The notes below the pieces were generated by a model. It was given only the letters and a program-made list of their open reading frames with translations, ran no database searches and was not told the DNA's origin. This document shows, in pieces, positions 8,302-17,106 of a stretch of DNA of 51,584 nt. Positions within the stretch are counted from its first letter, which is position 1. Each line of letters opens with the position of its first letter. Origin of the DNA: a virus; IMG/VR virus record IMGVR_UViG_3300050021_000090, positions 1-51,584 of that record; one strand, given 5' to 3'. Made by a program: the position numbers and the translations under genes.

Positions 8302-9678
8302 ATGAAAACACAGGGATTTGGGGCGCGTATATGTCCTACCGTTGCTCCGGCAGGTGGGGGCTGGACATGGCCGACGTGTTGGCCGACTATTACGGATTGT
8401 GCGGCAGGTAATATTGAGCTGGTAGTAAGCGACTTAGGGGAAGCCACGTATGCATTTAGCGCTACGACGAACTCAGGAACGTGGTCGATTACGTGGGGCG
8501 ACGGCACAACGACGTCAGGGTTAGCAAGTGGCGCGACGGCTCCAACAACACAACACACCTATAGCATCGGCGCAGGCGCAGCGTGTACAGGATATACGGT
8601 TTGGAAGGTGACAATCTCTCCTGACACTGGCCACTTCCTGACGTGGGGTGTTGTGATGCACAACTTATCCACTAATAACCAGTATCACCACATCCTCGCC
8701 GCGCAGATAGCGGCAAACTCCGCTACCACATTGGGGGGGTTTTATGGCGCATCAGGGCACGTTACCTGCCCGTCGCTACAGAGTTGCGTATTTAGTGGCT
8801 CATTTAGTGCGCTTCAGTACACAACTAGCATGTTTGAGTATTGTTACGACCTCCAATCGGTCACGCTCCCGGCATCGCTTCCAGCACTCCTTGGTGCGTC
8901 TTCGATGTTTCAAGGTTGTAGTTCCCTTCAAACAGTCACGGTTCCTACGATGGCACTATGCCAGACCGTAGCGAGTATGTTTTCCACGTGCGCATCGCTT
9001 CAAACTGTCACACTCCCCGCATCACTGCCCGCTGTCACGATGACGCTAAGCATGTTCGCCACCTGCACGTCACTTCAATCAATCACCCTCCCTACGATGG
9101 TGGCACTCGCGACGGCGACGGGCATGTTCAACAACTGCGTGTCGCTTAACCGTGTTACGTTTTTACCTGCTGCGTATGGGGCGCTCATCGGAACCGGAAC
9201 TATGTTCTCCAACTGCTACTCGCTTGCATCACTCGCACTTCCGAATATGCCTGCTGTTACGACTGCCACGTCTATGTTCTCCGGGTGCTTTTCGTTATCT
9301 ACGCTAACTAACTTGTCGAACTTCGGCTCTACGGCGGCATCAACGCAGTGTGACACGATGTTTGATAACTGTGAGATGCTTACTGCAATCGCGCTCCCGA
9401 ATACAAAAGTAACGACACTTAGTATGAAGGGAGCAGCAGCGAAACTTACGAAGTTGGGAACCGCACCAACGTTCAGCGCATCTTCAGTATTTAGCAGCGC
9501 TACGACACCGCAACTCGATGTGGGATATACAGGTTTATCTACCGTGCAACTTAACGATTTGATTGCCACACTCCCCACAGGCTTAACTAGCAAGATACTA
9601 AGGGTGTACGGGGCGACGGGCGCAGGCGGTTCGTTAAATTCACCCCCCAGCGGGTGGACAATTAACAATACATCATAG
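8302..9678 (+). CDS. BspA-type leucine-rich repeat protein with PKD-like domain
   Basis: The 458-residue protein has an N-terminal PKD-like stretch (WSITWGDGTTTS ... HTYSIG, about 50-95). It then has at least seven BspA/LRR_5-type repeats of the form SMFxxCxSLxxVxLP (about 170-370), and a C-terminal beta cap. BspA repeats mediate surface adhesion in microbes. In this cassette the protein is probably a receptor-binding fibre. It starts directly after the previous stop. The base composition looks somewhat AT-richer than the head genes, suggesting later acquisition. Confidence 0.75.
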   Translation: MKTQGFGARICPTVAPAGGGWTWPTCWPTITDCAAGNIELVVSDLGEATYAFSATTNSGTWSITWGDGTTTSGLASGATAPTTQHTYSIGAGAACTGYTVWKVTISPDTGHFLTWGVVMHNLSTNNQYHHILAAQIAANSATTLGGFYGASGHVTCPSLQSCVFSGSFSALQYTTSMFEYCYDLQSVTLPASLPALLGASSMFQGCSSLQTVTVPTMALCQTVASMFSTCASLQTVTLPASLPAVTMTLSMFATCTSLQSITLPTMVALATATGMFNNCVSLNRVTFLPAAYGALIGTGTMFSNCYSLASLALPNMPAVTTATSMFSGCFSLSTLTNLSNFGSTAASTQCDTMFDNCEMLTAIALPNTKVTTLSMKGAAAKLTKLGTAPTFSASSVFSSATTPQLDVGYTGLSTVQLNDLIATLPTGLTSKILRVYGATGAGGSLNSPPSGWTINNTS

Positions 9679-9691
9679 GAGTTGAGTTAAA

Positions 9692-10198
9692 ATGACAGGG
9701 CATAACCTAAACTGCTTACCAGAATATGCAATGCGAGGCTTTATAAATTGGAGTACTGCGGGGCAAACATTCAGCCCGTCTAACGCAGTTTACGTAGCAT
9801 TGTTTAAATCGACGCTAACACCGTCACCGACTCATAGGGTGTGGGCAGACCTAACACCCGCAACGTATGAGGCAAGCGTCGGTTTTACCGGGACAGGCTA
9901 TACATCAGGCGGCCAAGCGGTAACGCTCTCCAACACCTATACGCAAACGGGGGCTGCGTATCCGTACATAGTGGAGTTTTTAACGGGGGCTAACCCGACG
10001 TGGACTATAGGCGGCGGCGTTGCGTTTCCGTATCAGTATGCGTATTACTACATCAACGCGACGATAACGCTTGCCGATACAACTACCGTCGTCAAGCCGC
10101 TGTTGACATATCAGGATTTAGGAGTAAATTCTGTTACGAACAATGTTATCCTCCTAACAGAACCATCTTTAGGAATAATAAATATGCAAGTTGATTAA
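9692..10198 (+). CDS. Virion structural protein, paralogue of 4897 gene
   Basis: The 168-residue protein begins after TAGGAGTTGAG. It shares the order W-x-L-TPATYEAS, GYTSGGQAVTL and YQDLGVNSVT with the gene at 4897-5373. Such proteins are common minor structural components. A duplicated copy within one cassette suggests that two fibre modules were each brought in with their own adaptor. Confidence 0.6.
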   Translation: MTGHNLNCLPEYAMRGFINWSTAGQTFSPSNAVYVALFKSTLTPSPTHRVWADLTPATYEASVGFTGTGYTSGGQAVTLSNTYTQTGAAYPYIVEFLTGANPTWTIGGGVAFPYQYAYYYINATITLADTTTVVKPLLTYQDLGVNSVTNNVILLTEPSLGIINMQVD

Positions 10199-10206
10199 GT
10201 GAAAGG

Positions 10207-11688
10207 ATGACTACGACTTCATACCCCGGGACTAATGCGTGCGAAGTGAGTCTTAACGCACCAACTATGTCAACGGCTGCGGTAACAGGGTTTAATGTTA
10301 ATGTAACACCGTTTGACCCAGTTCTCGCGCGACAAAAAGCGATATTGAACTTACCCAATCTCCCTAATTACGCGGTAATAGAAGACTGGCACGATGCTTC
10401 AGGTTGGTCGGCTTTCACTACAGGCGCGTTCGACGTAAATGCACCGGCAGCACTTGGGGAGGCATGGGGTGGCGTCGCTTCGTTCATACCAAGTATTAGT
10501 TATCCCACTAAAACATACGGCACAAACTTCTCCCTTGGCAACCTACTCCTTTGTCGCATCCGCACCGACGTTCCCGCAAACGTTGCTCGAATTGACATGC
10601 GTTTTTCATACAATAACAGCCAATCGAACTACTTTAACCTACAGATAAGCCCTTACTTTCCAAGCACCGCCATAGCAAATCAAACGTACTACTCCGTGAC
10701 CGGCATCGATGCCGCAACCGTCGTTGGTTCACCGTCTTGGGCGAATGTTAACACCGTCACCTTTTATGTGGATATAAGTGGGCCGTGCACGCTGAAAATT
10801 GGGAAGATTGAAACTTACACAATGCCGGCGAGACTGACCATCTGGTTCGATGATGGCTTAGAGGGGCAATACACCAAAGCATACCCGTATATGAAATCTA
10901 AAGGCATCGTTGGTACTTGTGCAATAATTGGTTCATTTGTGGACTCAACTCCCGCCGGAACAATCGGGGGGTATATGACGAGTCCGCAACTAAGTGAACT
11001 TGTCGCTAATGGTTGGGAGTTAGGAAACCATACATGGTCTCACGCAACCGCTGGCGGTTCAAATGGATTGATAGGGATGCCAATCGCTGCCGCAATAACT
11101 GACATCGAACACGGGAAAGCGGCGGTTCAAGTGTTTTCAGGTGGTCAATTTAGCGGAAATTATTTTGTACCACCACATCACAAGACCAACGCTGCTGTTT
11201 ATACTGAAATTGAAAAGGTATCGGTGTGCTGTGAAGGGACGCCCGGGCCCACCGCGAACGTGCAACCAATAGCAATCCTCGGGGATGTTTACAATATATC
11301 TTCAATCCAAGTAGACGGCTTGTTGAACTCGCCAAGTTACATGAACGGGTTGATAGACACATTTGCAGCGCAAGGAAAATGGTACTGCATGACGTTTCAC
11401 GATATACAGGATGGCGTTTCGGGTGATTATATATACGCGACAGCTGATTTTGAGACGATAATTGACCACATAGCCGCGCTGCGCGACGCCGGAACGATTG
11501 TTGTTTCAAACATAACCGATGCGCTCGTAAATCAGGGTTGTTTCTATCCAGAATACAAGAATGTAGTAGAAGCATCCAACAATGAGCCGCTTGTATATCC
11601 GGTGGCCCCGAACATGTGTGAATGTATCGGAAACGATGCTAAAGTCGCACCGTACGGGCCGTACGGGGACTTATTCGGGAGCCATTAG
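10207..11688 (+). CDS. Virion-associated polysaccharide deacetylase (CE4/NodB-like)
   Basis: This 493-residue protein has a beta-rich N-terminal region (1-205) and then a NodB homology domain. Motif 1 appears as TIWFDDG (Asp about 215/216), motif 2 as GNHTWSH (His about 274 and 278), a degenerate motif 3 as FVPPHH (the usual Arg is absent), and motif 5 as MTFHDI. CE4 enzymes remove acetyl groups from surface glycans using a D-H-H metal site. Its place among adhesion genes suggests modification of host-surface polysaccharide during entry. Activity is inferred; the altered motif 3 leaves room for a binding-only role. Confidence 0.75.
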   Translation: MTTTSYPGTNACEVSLNAPTMSTAAVTGFNVNVTPFDPVLARQKAILNLPNLPNYAVIEDWHDASGWSAFTTGAFDVNAPAALGEAWGGVASFIPSISYPTKTYGTNFSLGNLLLCRIRTDVPANVARIDMRFSYNNSQSNYFNLQISPYFPSTAIANQTYYSVTGIDAATVVGSPSWANVNTVTFYVDISGPCTLKIGKIETYTMPARLTIWFDDGLEGQYTKAYPYMKSKGIVGTCAIIGSFVDSTPAGTIGGYMTSPQLSELVANGWELGNHTWSHATAGGSNGLIGMPIAAAITDIEHGKAAVQVFSGGQFSGNYFVPPHHKTNAAVYTEIEKVSVCCEGTPGPTANVQPIAILGDVYNISSIQVDGLLNSPSYMNGLIDTFAAQGKWYCMTFHDIQDGVSGDYIYATADFETIIDHIAALRDAGTIVVSNITDALVNQGCFYPEYKNVVEASNNEPLVYPVAPNMCECIGNDAKVAPYGPYGDLFGSH

Positions 11689-11814
11689 ATGAGCGCAATA
11701 ATATCTGACAACGGTTTGCGAATGGCATCGTTCAATGGCGTCTGCAGGGGGGCTCTGGCGACGTTGTTAACTAACTTCCTCGCAGACAGGTGGAGATTCG
11801 GGCAGGTGTTCTAA
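11689..11814 (+). CDS. Short hypothetical protein (41 aa)
   Basis: ATG 11689 follows the previous stop immediately and reads MSAIISDNGLRMASF to RWRFGQVF. Short proteins with this type of sequence (SDNGLRxA) are found among phage tail genes, so it is possibly genuine. No SD is present other than translation coupling from the previous gene. Confidence 0.4.
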   Translation: MSAIISDNGLRMASFNGVCRGALATLLTNFLADRWRFGQVF

Positions 11815-11816
11815 CC

Positions 11817-12893
11817 GTGGCAATTGAGAATGTAGAGTATAGTGTGCCGTTTACGTGGAACGGCATGGATTGGGTGATGCACACGGAGCAGATCAGCGGA
11901 GCATATATCGATACAACAACGGACTCCCTTCACCTGTTTATATTACTTGACCCGACGGGAAGTTCTACCGGCGGCCCGTATTGGCCATGGGTCGATCTAA
12001 TATCCGCCGCACCCGTTCACTATGGCACGTTTCAATGCACAATGACCACGGACATATCGGCGATGATACTCGGAACGGCCGCCGGATTTGCCCCGGGGAT
12101 GCCAAATCTAGCGTTTGCTATGTACGTTTGTGATGAAAATGTAAAACCGTTCCGTGGCGAGATTGGTATCGAACCATGTCAATGGGGCGATCCTACGTCC
12201 GAACCTATGTCATGGCTGGAGAATTCGCCGACCGACCCCGCATCTTTGGTCGGGAGAATAATGAGACCTTATGTTGCCGGGCCGAACGTGACGCACACGC
12301 TGACATGGGACTCTTCGTATGTCAAATGGGAGGCAGACGGCGGACTCTCCGGCCATGTTGAGAAGACATACTATAATGATACTACATGCACGTCACCAAA
12401 AGACACGGATGGCATGTTCGTGCGGCTGATGCTAAGCAATACACTCAACGGCGGGGATTTTCCCCCGGGACTATCGCAGGTCGAAGTAGTGCTAAGTAGT
12501 TTCATATATACGCCGAACCCTTTAACGTGGGGCGGCACACTGTCCCCGAACAAGACGGTTTATCAGGACGCGGATGACCAGCTTCTTTTCGTCATAACTG
12601 ATGACAACGGAGTCGCCCGCGACATAAGCACCGCGACGTTCAACTTTACGGCGTACCACAATGTAACAGGTGACGTGCTGCAAAAAACACTCGGGTCGGG
12701 TCTCGCATTCGGGACGCCATCAAAAGGGCAGATCGCGGTCTTATTCTCTGCATCGGAGATGACAATTCCGGCGTTCATCTATGAGTATATATTGGAGATG
12801 ACGATCACCGTCGCGGGCGTCACGACGACGAGCATCGAGGCGACCGGCTACCTCACCGTTGAGCCGAACCGGATTCTCGAGGAGACAGCATGA
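11817..12893 (+). CDS. Structural protein with C-terminal BppU-like domain
   Basis: The protein has about 358 residues from GTG 11817; an alternative GTG at 11790 adds nine residues but would overlap the previous gene. The N-terminal 250 residues are beta-rich (SVPFTWNGMDWVMHTEQ). The C-terminal part (TVYQDADDQLLFVITDDNG, ARDISTATFNFTAYHN) resembles the BppU attachment domain and the gene at 7317. It ends the adhesion cassette and overlaps the connector gene by four bases. Confidence 0.6.
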   Translation: MAIENVEYSVPFTWNGMDWVMHTEQISGAYIDTTTDSLHLFILLDPTGSSTGGPYWPWVDLISAAPVHYGTFQCTMTTDISAMILGTAAGFAPGMPNLAFAMYVCDENVKPFRGEIGIEPCQWGDPTSEPMSWLENSPTDPASLVGRIMRPYVAGPNVTHTLTWDSSYVKWEADGGLSGHVEKTYYNDTTCTSPKDTDGMFVRLMLSNTLNGGDFPPGLSQVEVVLSSFIYTPNPLTWGGTLSPNKTVYQDADDQLLFVITDDNGVARDISTATFNFTAYHNVTGDVLQKTLGSGLAFGTPSKGQIAVLFSASEMTIPAFIYEYILEMTITVAGVTTTSIEATGYLTVEPNRILEETA

Positions 12894-13528
12894 GATGTAA
12901 TATCCAAACGATCACGCCGCCCGAGAAGTTCCCCGTCGCCCGGGCGGAGATGCTCAACTTCCTCCACATCGACGGCACGAATCCCGATATGATCGAGGAC
13001 ATCGTGTTCGTTGAGGATCTTATCTATGCAGCGACAGAGGCGATCGGTGACTACACGGGCCGGGCATTCATCACACAAACACTCAAGATGATTATGACGC
13101 CGACGATTAAACCGTTGATGCAAGCAGGACTCACGACATGGGCGTATGAGGGGTTCCCGCCGGTGATCCCAATATGGCGACCGCCGTGCCAACAAGTGCT
13201 CGACATATCGGTCGTCGATCAAGAGGGCGTCTTACATTCAGTTATCCCGAGCACCTACAACATTAATACGGGCTTAGAACCGGCGCTTATTCGTTTGAAT
13301 TACGGCGCATGGTGGCCGTATTACTTGCACGGTTGGTATCAGATCACATTTATCGCGGGATATGGCGACAACGCGAAAGATGTTCCGGCTCAGATCAGAA
13401 ACGCAATCCGCATAACCGTCGCTCAATGGTATGCCTCTCGAGAGAACTTAGATTATACGTTGCCAACGCAGGCAGTCGACTTAGTGGATGACTATGCGAT
13501 CAGCGTCGGCGATTTGACCGGAGTGTGA
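12890..13528 (+). CDS. Head-tail connector protein (gp6-like adaptor)
   Basis: The 212-residue protein has the features of the HK97 gp6/phiE125 gp8 connector family: an N-terminal VARAEMLNFLHIDG, a helical FVEDLIYAATEAIGDYTGRAF, and a C-terminal YQITFIAGYGD, VPAQIRNAIRITVAQWY. These bind below the portal as the first adaptor ring. It is followed one base later by the head-closure gene, as in other siphoviruses. Confidence 0.85.
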   Translation: MRCNIQTITPPEKFPVARAEMLNFLHIDGTNPDMIEDIVFVEDLIYAATEAIGDYTGRAFITQTLKMIMTPTIKPLMQAGLTTWAYEGFPPVIPIWRPPCQQVLDISVVDQEGVLHSVIPSTYNINTGLEPALIRLNYGAWWPYYLHGWYQITFIAGYGDNAKDVPAQIRNAIRITVAQWYASRENLDYTLPTQAVDLVDDYAISVGDLTGV

Positions 13529-13529
13529 T

Positions 13530-13943
13530 ATGCCTTTTCCTAAAATGAATTGGACTGTACAAAACCCGGGCCTTGCGAACAACTATGTCGCACAGCGCAA
13601 CAAGGTTCGAATCCGACAACCAAAAGGCACGGTCGACGCCGCGAGAGCCACGCCGCCCGACTTCGAGGATTATCTTGTTGGCAACGGGAACGGTCTTTAT
13701 GCAGAGATCCAACAACCAACGCCGCAGGATGCGATTCTCGCATTTGAACAGAACGTGAGGATAACGCACTCGATCAAGGTGCGCTATGATTCGAGGATCA
13801 AAGAAGATATGCAGGTATCATGGGTTTGGAAGGGCGTCACGCACTATGCTCGTATTCACAGTATCACCGACGTCGAATATCGCCACATTTGGTATCTGCT
13901 CAGTTGCGTCGAGCAAACAACACAGGCGGAGGCGTATCAATAG
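13530..13943 (+). CDS. Head closure / head-tail joining protein
   Basis: In this 137-residue protein, VRITHSIKVRYDSRI followed by VSWVWKGVTHYARIHSI matches the common pattern of SPP1 gp16-type head-tail joining proteins (THxVxxRY...GRxYxI). It lies between connector and tail-completion genes. Its stop codon TAG overlaps the next GTG start. Confidence 0.8.
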   Translation: MPFPKMNWTVQNPGLANNYVAQRNKVRIRQPKGTVDAARATPPDFEDYLVGNGNGLYAEIQQPTPQDAILAFEQNVRITHSIKVRYDSRIKEDMQVSWVWKGVTHYARIHSITDVEYRHIWYLLSCVEQTTQAEAYQ

Positions 13944-14446
13944 TGGTCGCAACGCAACAAGGCGGCATGGGCAAGATGACCTATTCGGTCAGCGGCGTGC
14001 CGGAACTACAAGCGAAGTTTGCAGCGGCCCCGGCAAAGATCCGAATCAAGATAATGGCGGATCTAAACAAATACGGCGTCGTTATTGCCTCGGCACTCCG
14101 CGCAAAAGCACCGAAGGATCAAGGCAACTTGCGGGCCGGGATTCACTCTGACCCAATGCTCGCCGCGGGCGACCTTGCAGTCATCACGATCCGCGGAAGT
14201 GCATCATACACGATGGCAGTCGACAAAGGAACCGCACCACACTTCCCGCCGTCGGCCGCGCTGGTAGGATGGGCGACACGGCATCCAATGGCCGGAGTCT
14301 CACCACAACAGAGCGCATTCCTAATCGCACGGGCAATCTCAAAGCGCGGAACAAGAGCACAGGACTTTATTGACCCGGTACTACTCCCGGCAGAGCGCGA
14401 GGTTGCATCGGTTATCAACAAGTCGCTCGGACAGGTGACACTATGA
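13943..14446 (+). CDS. HK97 gp10-like tail completion protein
   Basis: GTG 13943 overlaps the previous stop and has GGAGG about 11 bases upstream; in-frame ATGs at 13970 and 13979 are alternatives. The sequence has the family features: VSGVPELQAKFAAAPAKIRIK, RAKAPKDQGNLRAGI, YTMAVDKGTAPHFPPSAAL and RGTRAQDFIDPVL. This family joins or completes the tail at its head end. Confidence 0.8.
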   Translation: MVATQQGGMGKMTYSVSGVPELQAKFAAAPAKIRIKIMADLNKYGVVIASALRAKAPKDQGNLRAGIHSDPMLAAGDLAVITIRGSASYTMAVDKGTAPHFPPSAALVGWATRHPMAGVSPQQSAFLIARAISKRGTRAQDFIDPVLLPAEREVASVINKSLGQVTL

Positions 14447-14919
14447 CGCTGATCGCTAAAAAGACGGCGCAATGGGAACTGCGGGTAATGCTCGCCACGC
14501 TCTTAAACGGCACGATTCAGTTCACCAAGAACGGAGCCTCGTCAGTTGTCCCGGTATTCGAGACGATCCCGAAAGGGATGCCGCTCCCGTATGTATGCCT
14601 TGGCGATTGCACAGCGACGAACGAGGAGACCAAACAGGCGTTCATTGATGACTATATCATCGAGATCTATGTGTTCACCGACTATGGCGGAACGATGGAC
14701 AACCTATCGATCCTCAATGTGGTCTATCAGGTGTTATCAACAGCTTACAACACGGGCGAATTGAATTTCACGCCGCCTTGTGATTTTAACATCGGCATGT
14801 TTTGGTTCGGAGCCGAGGAGACACGGCTGCTTGCAGAGGAAGGACTCGCAAAGCGTGTCAAAGAGGAGCTCGAGCAATCTAAAATCGAGTTACAGTTTAG
14901 GATTGAACAGGTGCGATAA
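14443..14919 (+). CDS. Tail terminator protein (DUF3168/gp17-like)
   Basis: The 158-residue protein contains PLPYVCLGDCTATNEET and IIEIYVFTDYGG, the typical pattern of tail terminators, where a beta-sheet ring caps the tail tube. The C-terminal helix is charged. It overlaps the previous gene by four bases and sits in the conserved place between gp10-like and tail-tube genes. Confidence 0.75.
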   Translation: MTLIAKKTAQWELRVMLATLLNGTIQFTKNGASSVVPVFETIPKGMPLPYVCLGDCTATNEETKQAFIDDYIIEIYVFTDYGGTMDNLSILNVVYQVLSTAYNTGELNFTPPCDFNIGMFWFGAEETRLLAEEGLAKRVKEELEQSKIELQFRIEQVR

Positions 14920-14936
14920 ACCGGGAGGTGCGTTGC

Positions 14937-15368
14937 ATGGCAAAAAAGAAAGATACTGAGAACGCGAAACGGGCCGAGCCACAGAGCGATATGGAGACGC
15001 TTTACTATGAGGTCGGCAACCGGCTCGTAGATGAGGGAATTAATGTCAATGTGGACACACTCCCGAAAGTCGAAATAGATAATTTCGGAATGGCGATGAT
15101 CCCGCAAACAGTGTTCTCGCCGCCTGACTTCCCGCCGTGGACTTTCACGGTGCGGATGACTTGTGTCGTAGCAAAAGGCTATGAGACAAAGACAAGGCTC
15201 GAGATCTTAAAGAACGCGGTGAGAGCAGCATTGATGAAAGAACCTCTTGCGATTCGGAACTTCACCGTTTCGGCGGTCGTAGTCAACGAACACAACACAA
15301 GAGAGGTCGGAGTTCGGAAGTCGGAACTCACGGTCGCAATAAAGGTCGAACATAAACAAAGGAAGTGA
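14937..15368 (+). CDS. Tail-region protein of unknown function (143 aa)
   Basis: ATG 14937 has CGGGAGG 8 bases upstream; an in-frame GTG at 14928 lies inside that SD and is rejected. The protein has a Lys/Glu-rich start, then an alpha/beta domain with two similar strands (FTVRMTCVVAK and LTVAIKVEHKQ). Size and position suggest a second terminator- or tube-like ring protein. No clear family match. Confidence 0.6.
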   Translation: MAKKKDTENAKRAEPQSDMETLYYEVGNRLVDEGINVNVDTLPKVEIDNFGMAMIPQTVFSPPDFPPWTFTVRMTCVVAKGYETKTRLEILKNAVRAALMKEPLAIRNFTVSAVVVNEHNTREVGVRKSELTVAIKVEHKQRK

Positions 15369-15375
15369 TAGAAAG

Positions 15376-15804
15376 ATGGCAGTACCTACATGCTATCCGG
15401 CAAGCTTCGAGAACGGAATGGTGACGAGGTTCTACGTCGACGCCAATCTAAGCGGAGCTTCGTCTTGGGTATCGATTGGGGGCGAAACGACCTCCAAGAT
15501 GAGCGTTAAACCTGCAACCGCCGACGCAACGAACAAAGACAGCGCGGCAGGGTTGGCAATAGCGGTCGGTTACGATTGGTCAGTGACCCTTGATTGTCAA
15601 TGGAACCTTACTGACCCCGGTCAAATGCTAGTGCGGAACATGCCTCTCGCTCTCGAGATGCGGCGTGTATCTTGGAAGCCTAACGGATCGTCCGTCGGTT
15701 ATTACGGATACTCGACGATCGGGTGGGACAGCGACGCAACGAACCGAGCCGTGACCAAACTGAGCCTCACCGTGACAGGCTGCGGAATCCTGCAATATGC
15801 GTAA
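15376..15804 (+). CDS. Major tail tube protein
   Basis: The 142-residue protein has the ordered features of tube proteins: WVSIGGETTSKMSVKPATADATNKDSA split by loops, then a strand-rich YDWSVTLDCQWNL, and a C-terminal KLSLTVTGCGILQYA. The TNKDSAAG segment resembles the TKDSxG signature of TP901-1-like tube proteins. Position before the chaperone and tape measure supports it. Confidence 0.75.
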   Translation: MAVPTCYPASFENGMVTRFYVDANLSGASSWVSIGGETTSKMSVKPATADATNKDSAAGLAIAVGYDWSVTLDCQWNLTDPGQMLVRNMPLALEMRRVSWKPNGSSVGYYGYSTIGWDSDATNRAVTKLSLTVTGCGILQYA

Positions 15805-15820
15805 TCGGAGGCGTTGAAAA

Positions 15821-16168
15821 ATGGCAGCGACAGTTTATACGCCTCAAGTGATGAGCCTTACCGGGCTCGATCTGACCGCGTTGCTTGCCGCAGGGCAAAC
15901 GCCCGGAGGACTGACCGGAGACTCGTTCGTCAACACTGGCCGCGAGTTCTTTGTGCATATCAACGGCACGGCATCACCGCACACGGTCACGTTCTCGGAG
16001 GGTCAGTGTTCTTATGGAGTCGAGCACGACAACCTCGAGACGACCGTGGCAAATGACGCCAAGGCATACGGGCCGTTCGATCCCGCTGCCTTTGGGACTT
16101 CAATCCCGGTCGCATTCGACTCGATAACGAACATCAAGGTCTTGGTCATACAGGTTCCGACGGTGTAA
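15821..16168 (+). CDS. Tail-associated beta protein, paralogue A (115 aa)
   Basis: The segment GDSFVNTGREFFVHINGTA matches FPNTGREALLVRSTSSS in the next gene. Both continue to a GPF motif and a hydrophobic last strand. They look like decoration- or tube-decorating proteins that duplicated in tandem. A GGAG SD lies upstream. Confidence 0.6.
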   Translation: MAATVYTPQVMSLTGLDLTALLAAGQTPGGLTGDSFVNTGREFFVHINGTASPHTVTFSEGQCSYGVEHDNLETTVANDAKAYGPFDPAAFGTSIPVAFDSITNIKVLVIQVPTV

Positions 16169-16181
16169 GGAGTGAAATAAG

Positions 16182-16628
16182 ATGGTAGATCCAAATATTA
16201 TAACTCCGCAAGTATCGACGATTGTCGACACCGGAGCACACGTTCCGCCACAGCCCCCCACAACGGGATTAAACCTGACGTGGTACACGCTGATTGCGGC
16301 GGACTTTGCGAACGGGATCTCGTTCCCCAATACGGGCCGTGAGGCGTTGCTTGTTCGGAGCACTTCGTCCTCAGTTGTGACCGTGACCGCGCAATGCGGG
16401 ACGGCTTGCAGCCAAGGATATAAGTCCCCGCAGCACGACGTCATCGGTTCGCTCGCAGCGGGCAACGTGACGCCAACATTTAAGAGTCTCGGGCCGTTTC
16501 AGAAGTCCCGGTATAACCAAACAGTAGGTTCGATAGCGCCTGCGGCAAATAGCGTCCTTGTCAACTTCGCAGGCGACACGGCAAACGTTCAGATCGCAGT
16601 ATTGTCGACCCCGTTGATCGGGGATTAA
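16182..16628 (+). CDS. Tail-associated beta protein, paralogue B (148 aa)
   Basis: This is the longer second copy of the preceding fold, with a Pro-rich N-terminal extension (HVPPQPPTTG) and two cysteines (CGTACSQ). SD AAGGAGTG is just upstream. Both genes lie between tail tube and tail chaperone, which suggests decoration of the tail tube, but the function is inferred. Confidence 0.6.
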   Translation: MVDPNIITPQVSTIVDTGAHVPPQPPTTGLNLTWYTLIAADFANGISFPNTGREALLVRSTSSSVVTVTAQCGTACSQGYKSPQHDVIGSLAAGNVTPTFKSLGPFQKSRYNQTVGSIAPAANSVLVNFAGDTANVQIAVLSTPLIGD

Positions 16629-16650
16629 AGGAGTATAATAAAGAATCGTT

Positions 16651-17106
16651 ATGGCGAATCCTCATAAAGGCGAGGTCGCGGTCGATTTCCATAAGTCAAT
16701 CGCGGCGAAATTGATTAAACCGAAAGATCATCGGACTGTCTACCTCAAGTTAGATTATAACGCGATGGCCGATGCGGAGTTGCAGTTCCGCGGGAACGAA
16801 TCGTTGCTTGCAGTTCTAAACAAGAGCGGCGGTGAACATCCCGAGAACGTCAGCTTCCATGATATGCGAGTGCTCTTAGCGTTCGCACTCCGACCGCAGT
16901 TCGGCGGGATGACAACGACCCTCGCGGGCAAGATCCTCAATGTTGAGGACTTTGGATACATCATCGAAAAGGTAGGCGAAGCAATCGGTCTTGCATTTGA
17001 AGGCACGATCGCGGGCAACGTCAAAGAGGACGGTGATGAGTTTCAGCACCCGCTCGACGAAGTCGAAGGTCTTGAGGAAGGTGAGGAAGCAGACGAAAAA
17101 AACTGA
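16651..17106 (+). CDS. Tail assembly chaperone, zero-frame product
   Basis: The 151-residue protein begins MANPHKGEVAVDF and ends in an acidic tail (EEGEEADEKN). Placement directly before the tape measure is the hallmark of the lambda G/GT pair. An A AAA AAC slippery heptamer lies at the last codons and the -1 frame stays open for another 197 codons, so a fraction of ribosomes should make the fusion listed separately. The chaperone would bind the tape measure during tail assembly. Confidence 0.8.
   Translation: MANPHKGEVAVDFHKSIAAKLIKPKDHRTVYLKLDYNAMADAELQFRGNESLLAVLNKSGGEHPENVSFHDMRVLLAFALRPQFGGMTTTLAGKILNVEDFGYIIEKVGEAIGLAFEGTIAGNVKEDGDEFQHPLDEVEGLEEGEEADEKN
17097..17103 (+). promoter_or_regulatory. 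Programmed -1 ribosomal frameshift site (A AAA AAC)
   Basis: The heptamer A AAA AAC is in the correct register: zero-frame codons are GAA AAA AAC TGA, and the stop follows at once. A purine-rich SD-like AAGGTGAGG lies about 10 bases upstream, which is a known stimulator of -1 slippage in dnaX. The -1 frame runs without a stop from here to 17696. Confidence 0.85.

Noticed and set aside
13309-13491. 60-codon + strand frame inside the connector gene
   Set aside because: It is a frame shadow of the well-supported connector; no SD.
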